From Candidatus Aenigmatarchaeota archaeon (lineage in GTDB: Archaea > Aenigmatarchaeota > Aenigmatarchaeia > GW2011-AR5), in contig JAGVVU010000018.1 in assembly GCA_018304605.1 (NCBI GenBank), positions 6,278 through 38,807 on the forward strand: a stretch of DNA of 32,530 bases, in the 5' to 3' direction. The notes under the pieces are model-generated. The model did no database searches. It saw only the letters and a program-made list of their open reading frames with translations, and was not told the DNA's origin. The position numbers and the translations under genes were made by a program. Every line of letters starts with the position of its first letter. Within the stretch, counting starts at the first letter, position 1. Below, in pieces: positions 30,964-32,530 of the stretch.

Positions 30964-31113
30964 ATGTCCGCTCCAACCAGAACTAATAATTGCGGACAAG
31001 AACCACAATTAATAAATATCCTATGGACAAAAGGTGTTTGCACATGGGCAAGGTTATGTGTCAAACATACCGGAATTAGTGTATATTTACAAGCTACTAC
31101 GGGTAAAAAATGA
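30964..31113 (+). CDS. Possible 49-aa ORF in the 30.9-31.3 kb gap
   Basis: From ATG 30964 the frame reads MSAPTRTNNCGQEPQLINILWTKGVCTWARLCVKHTGISVYLQATTGKK. It has three Cys and no clear fold, and CATAAAAAATC lies just upstream but too close for an ideal TATA. It is the only credible ORF in this 396-base gap, which otherwise holds AT-rich sequence, two hairpins and an inverted-repeat arm. It may be chance. Confidence 0.3.
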   Translation: MSAPTRTNNCGQEPQLINILWTKGVCTWARLCVKHTGISVYLQATTGKK

Positions 31114-31192
31114 TGATGTTTTTTGCACAGATTGATTGAAAAATAATGTAAAAGGTCGATATATAACGGACTTATTACTTCATATTTATACA

Positions 31193-31237
31193 AGAAAGAA
31201 CATAGTTCTTTCTGTACAGCAAGAGTTTTGCTCTTGC
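31193..31237 (+). promoter_or_regulatory. Two tandem perfect hairpins upstream of the deaminase gene
   Basis: AGAAAGAAC-ATA-GTTCTTTCT (31193-31213, nine pairs) is followed five bases later by GCAAGAG-TTTTG-CTCTTGC (31219-31237, seven pairs). Three bases further is the TATCTCACAAAAGAAA arm. CATATTTATAC (31181-31191) is a TATA candidate whose start site would fall within the first hairpin. They may be operators, an RNA leader element, or terminators of upstream transcription. Confidence 0.55.
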
Positions 31238-31240
31238 TTG

Positions 31241-31256
31241 TATCTCACAAAAGAAA
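31241..31256 (-). repeat. 16-bp inverted repeat, left arm
   Basis: TATCTCACAAAAGAAA is the exact reverse complement of TTTCTTTTGTGAGATA at 32332-32347. The two arms enclose the deaminase and winged-helix genes. No target-site duplication or transposase is evident, so a shared regulator site is more likely than a transposon end. Confidence 0.8.
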
Positions 31257-31281
31257 AATAAGCTGGTTAGAGGTGTAGTTT

Positions 31282-31788
31282 TTGGAAGAAAAGGTAAGCC
31301 AAATGGCAAAAGATGTATACAAAAGAGAGGGCAAAAGGCCCGATTGGGACGAATATTTTATGTCGGTTGCCCATGCTGTTCGTCAGCGGGCAGATTGTAC
31401 AAGACGCCAAGTAGGCTCTATTTTGGTTAAAGACAAGAGAATTATTTCCACCGGCTATAATGGAACGCCAGCCGGTATCAAGAATTGTTCGGAAGGCGGG
31501 TGTGAGCGATGCAACGGATCAGAAGAACAATTCCCAAGGGGAATGCATCTCGACAAATGCGTCTGTTCTCATGCCGAAGAAAATGTAATAGTTCAGGCAG
31601 CGCGTCACGGGGTTTCTGCTGCCGAAGCAACTTTGTACACGACAAATTCACCATGCACGACATGCTCTAAAATGATAATCAACGCGGGAATTAAGAGAAT
31701 AATAATGGAAGGAGAATACCCGGATGAATTAGGCGCAAAGTTACTCGGGGATGCAAATATAGAAGTCATTAAAATAAGGGGAGAATAG
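31282..31788 (+). CDS. dCMP deaminase family protein (ComEB-like)
   Basis: A 168-aa zinc deaminase that converts dCMP to dUMP for dTMP supply. The zinc site is CSHAEENVIVQAA (HAE) plus SPCTTCSKMI (PCxxC), and an extra Cys/His cluster NCSEGGCERCNG with HLDKC is as in dCMP deaminases that bind a structural zinc. The start is TTG at 31282, because GAGGTG sits seven to eight bases upstream; ATG 31303 (MAKDVYK) is the alternative. The next gene starts two bases after the stop, so they form an operon. Hairpins and an inverted-repeat arm precede it, suggesting regulation. Confidence 0.9.
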   Translation: MEEKVSQMAKDVYKREGKRPDWDEYFMSVAHAVRQRADCTRRQVGSILVKDKRIISTGYNGTPAGIKNCSEGGCERCNGSEEQFPRGMHLDKCVCSHAEENVIVQAARHGVSAAEATLYTTNSPCTTCSKMIINAGIKRIIMEGEYPDELGAKLLGDANIEVIKIRGE

Positions 31789-31789
31789 A

Positions 31790-32326
31790 ATGCCAAAAAG
31801 AAAACTTTCAGACATCGTTTTCCAGCGGATAAGCCCGCCGGATACGAAGAGCGCACTCACACCTGATGATTTATCTCACGTCCTTGTGCGCAGGTTGGGC
31901 CTGAAGCGCAAGGAAAGCCGCGCGCAGCATAATAAGCTGCTTCTGGAACTGATAAAATACAGGAAGGAGAACGTTCCTGTATCGATAGAGAAAATATCAC
32001 AGATATTGCAAGTCTCCCAGAGCCAGACCTACGAGGAAATCCGCAAATGGCGCTCTCTCGGGCTGCTTGAATTCGTGAAAATACCGGCAGGGGACGGCTT
32101 TGCAAAGGGTTACATGCTCACGGGGCATACGGTCAACCGCCTGCTGGATAAGGCAGAGGCATCCACGAAGAGCTTTTTCCGCAAAACGCGGCGAATAGCT
32201 AAGGATTTTGACGATCTTCTTATGTTAGGGATGGCGCGCGCCGAGAAAGGCAGCAACGAGGCAGTTGAAGAGCCGGCGGCGGACGAAACTAATGCAGTAA
32301 AAGACGCCGAAGACGAAGAAAATTAA
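31790..32326 (+). CDS. Winged-helix DNA-binding protein cotranscribed with the deaminase
   Basis: A 178-aa protein with a basic N-terminus (MPKRKLSDIVFQRI), then a winged helix (LLLELIKYRKENVPVSIEKISQILQVSQSQTYEEIRKWRSLGLLEFVKIPAGDGFAKGYMLT, about 48-110), a basic helical segment and an acidic tail. VSQSQTYEEIRKWRSLG is the likely recognition helix. It starts two bases after the deaminase stop, behind GGGGAG. It could be the regulator that binds the TTTCTTTTGTGAG elements flanking this operon; that is inference from position. Confidence 0.8.
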   Translation: MPKRKLSDIVFQRISPPDTKSALTPDDLSHVLVRRLGLKRKESRAQHNKLLLELIKYRKENVPVSIEKISQILQVSQSQTYEEIRKWRSLGLLEFVKIPAGDGFAKGYMLTGHTVNRLLDKAEASTKSFFRKTRRIAKDFDDLLMLGMARAEKGSNEAVEEPAADETNAVKDAEDEEN

Positions 32327-32331
32327 CACGC

Positions 32332-32347
32332 TTTCTTTTGTGAGATA
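32332..32347 (+). repeat. 16-bp inverted repeat, right arm
   Basis: TTTCTTTTGTGAGATA lies five bases after the winged-helix stop and is the perfect complement of the arm at 31241-31256. Confidence 0.8.
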
Positions 32348-32388
32348 TAATTGTAGGTTTTTCGGTGCGGCGAAATCACAGGACTTTT

Positions 32389-32530
32389 CTTATGTCTAAA
32401 ATATATAATACAAAAAATAAGATATGTAGAATATTATTCTAAATATAAATCTAAAACTATATATTTAGAAACATATTTCTTTTGTGAGCGTTGCCGGAGA
32501 AAATATTATATAAAATATATATTAATAAAT
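32389..32530. other. AT-rich right edge with a third TTTCTTTTGTGAG
   Basis: No gene is visible in the last 200 bases. The sequence is almost pure A/T except around 32482-32500. TTTCTTTTGTGAG recurs at 32476-32488, a direct repeat of the arm at 32332. ATTATATAAAATATATATTAA near the edge could hold a TATA box for a gene beyond the window. Confidence 0.5.

Noticed and set aside
31241-32347. Transposon defined by the 16-bp inverted repeats
   Set aside because: No transposase, no target duplication, and a third copy outside the block; a regulator site is simpler.

Overview
The window is archaeal. It carries an Orc1/Cdc6 initiator, RadA, an RPA-type OB protein, an archaeal histone, Hjc resolvase, archaeal DnaG and a mevalonate (isoprenoid) cluster. 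Many genes have a TATA-like box about 20-30 bases upstream of the ATG and no Shine-Dalgarno sequence, which fits leaderless archaeal transcripts. Compact genes, many small unknown proteins, a DUF5667 protein and several winged-helix proteins suggest a DPANN-type lineage, but nothing here fixes the phylum. I see no rRNA, tRNA, CRISPR array or recognisable insertion sequence.

Left part (1-9.6 kb). The 5' part of a minus-strand cdc6 runs off the left edge. Upstream of it is a 375-base intergenic region with an ORB-like word, a TATA box and a long hairpin. A glucan phosphorylase homologue follows, in which Cys replaces the PLP lysine. Next is a minus-strand operon: HMG-CoA synthase, an unknown 128-aa protein, acetoacetyl-CoA thiolase, a frameshifted small gene and a DUF35 OB/zinc-ribbon protein. 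This is the archaeal thiolase/DUF35/HMGCS set. A SpoIIM-like membrane protein and a frameshifted membrane protein diverge from one shared TATA element, followed by a class II HMG-CoA reductase.

Middle (9.6-24 kb). A membrane-anchored winged-helix regulator is followed by an operon of two tiny Cys-rich proteins and a Ser-rich surface protein. Then come a DUF5667 protein, a coiled-coil protein, Hjc, a small basic protein, and DnaG split by an internal deletion. A 50-aa zinc protein missed by the ORF track follows, then an M24 Xaa-Pro peptidase (also broken by a deletion) behind an M1 aminopeptidase with HEAT repeats. A phosphohexomutase and a LMW phosphatase-like protein run on the plus strand. 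Opposite them are ThpR, an OB-fold membrane protein, a sugar nucleotidyltransferase and a two-helix microprotein.

Right part (24-32.5 kb). A small winged-helix gene precedes about 560 non-coding, AT-rich bases holding 15 copies of GTGAA/TTCAC. Many are spaced 10-12 or 20-22 bases apart, i.e. on one helical face. Directly downstream is an ExeA/TnsC/Orc-like AAA+ ATPase with a C-terminal winged helix. Related TGTGAG-containing motifs recur near the winged-helix gene, on both sides of a PRC-barrel gene, and as a perfect 16-bp inverted repeat bracketing a dCMP deaminase plus a second winged-helix gene. I regard this AAA+/iteron-like array as the best candidate for an undescribed system (a second initiator/origin or a chromosome-organising or regulatory locus). 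RadA, RPA and histone genes lie between.

Caution: five genes in 32 kb are interrupted (three by single-base shifts, two by internal deletions plus frameshift). Either the assembly has errors or the genome is decaying at these loci; read mapping would decide.
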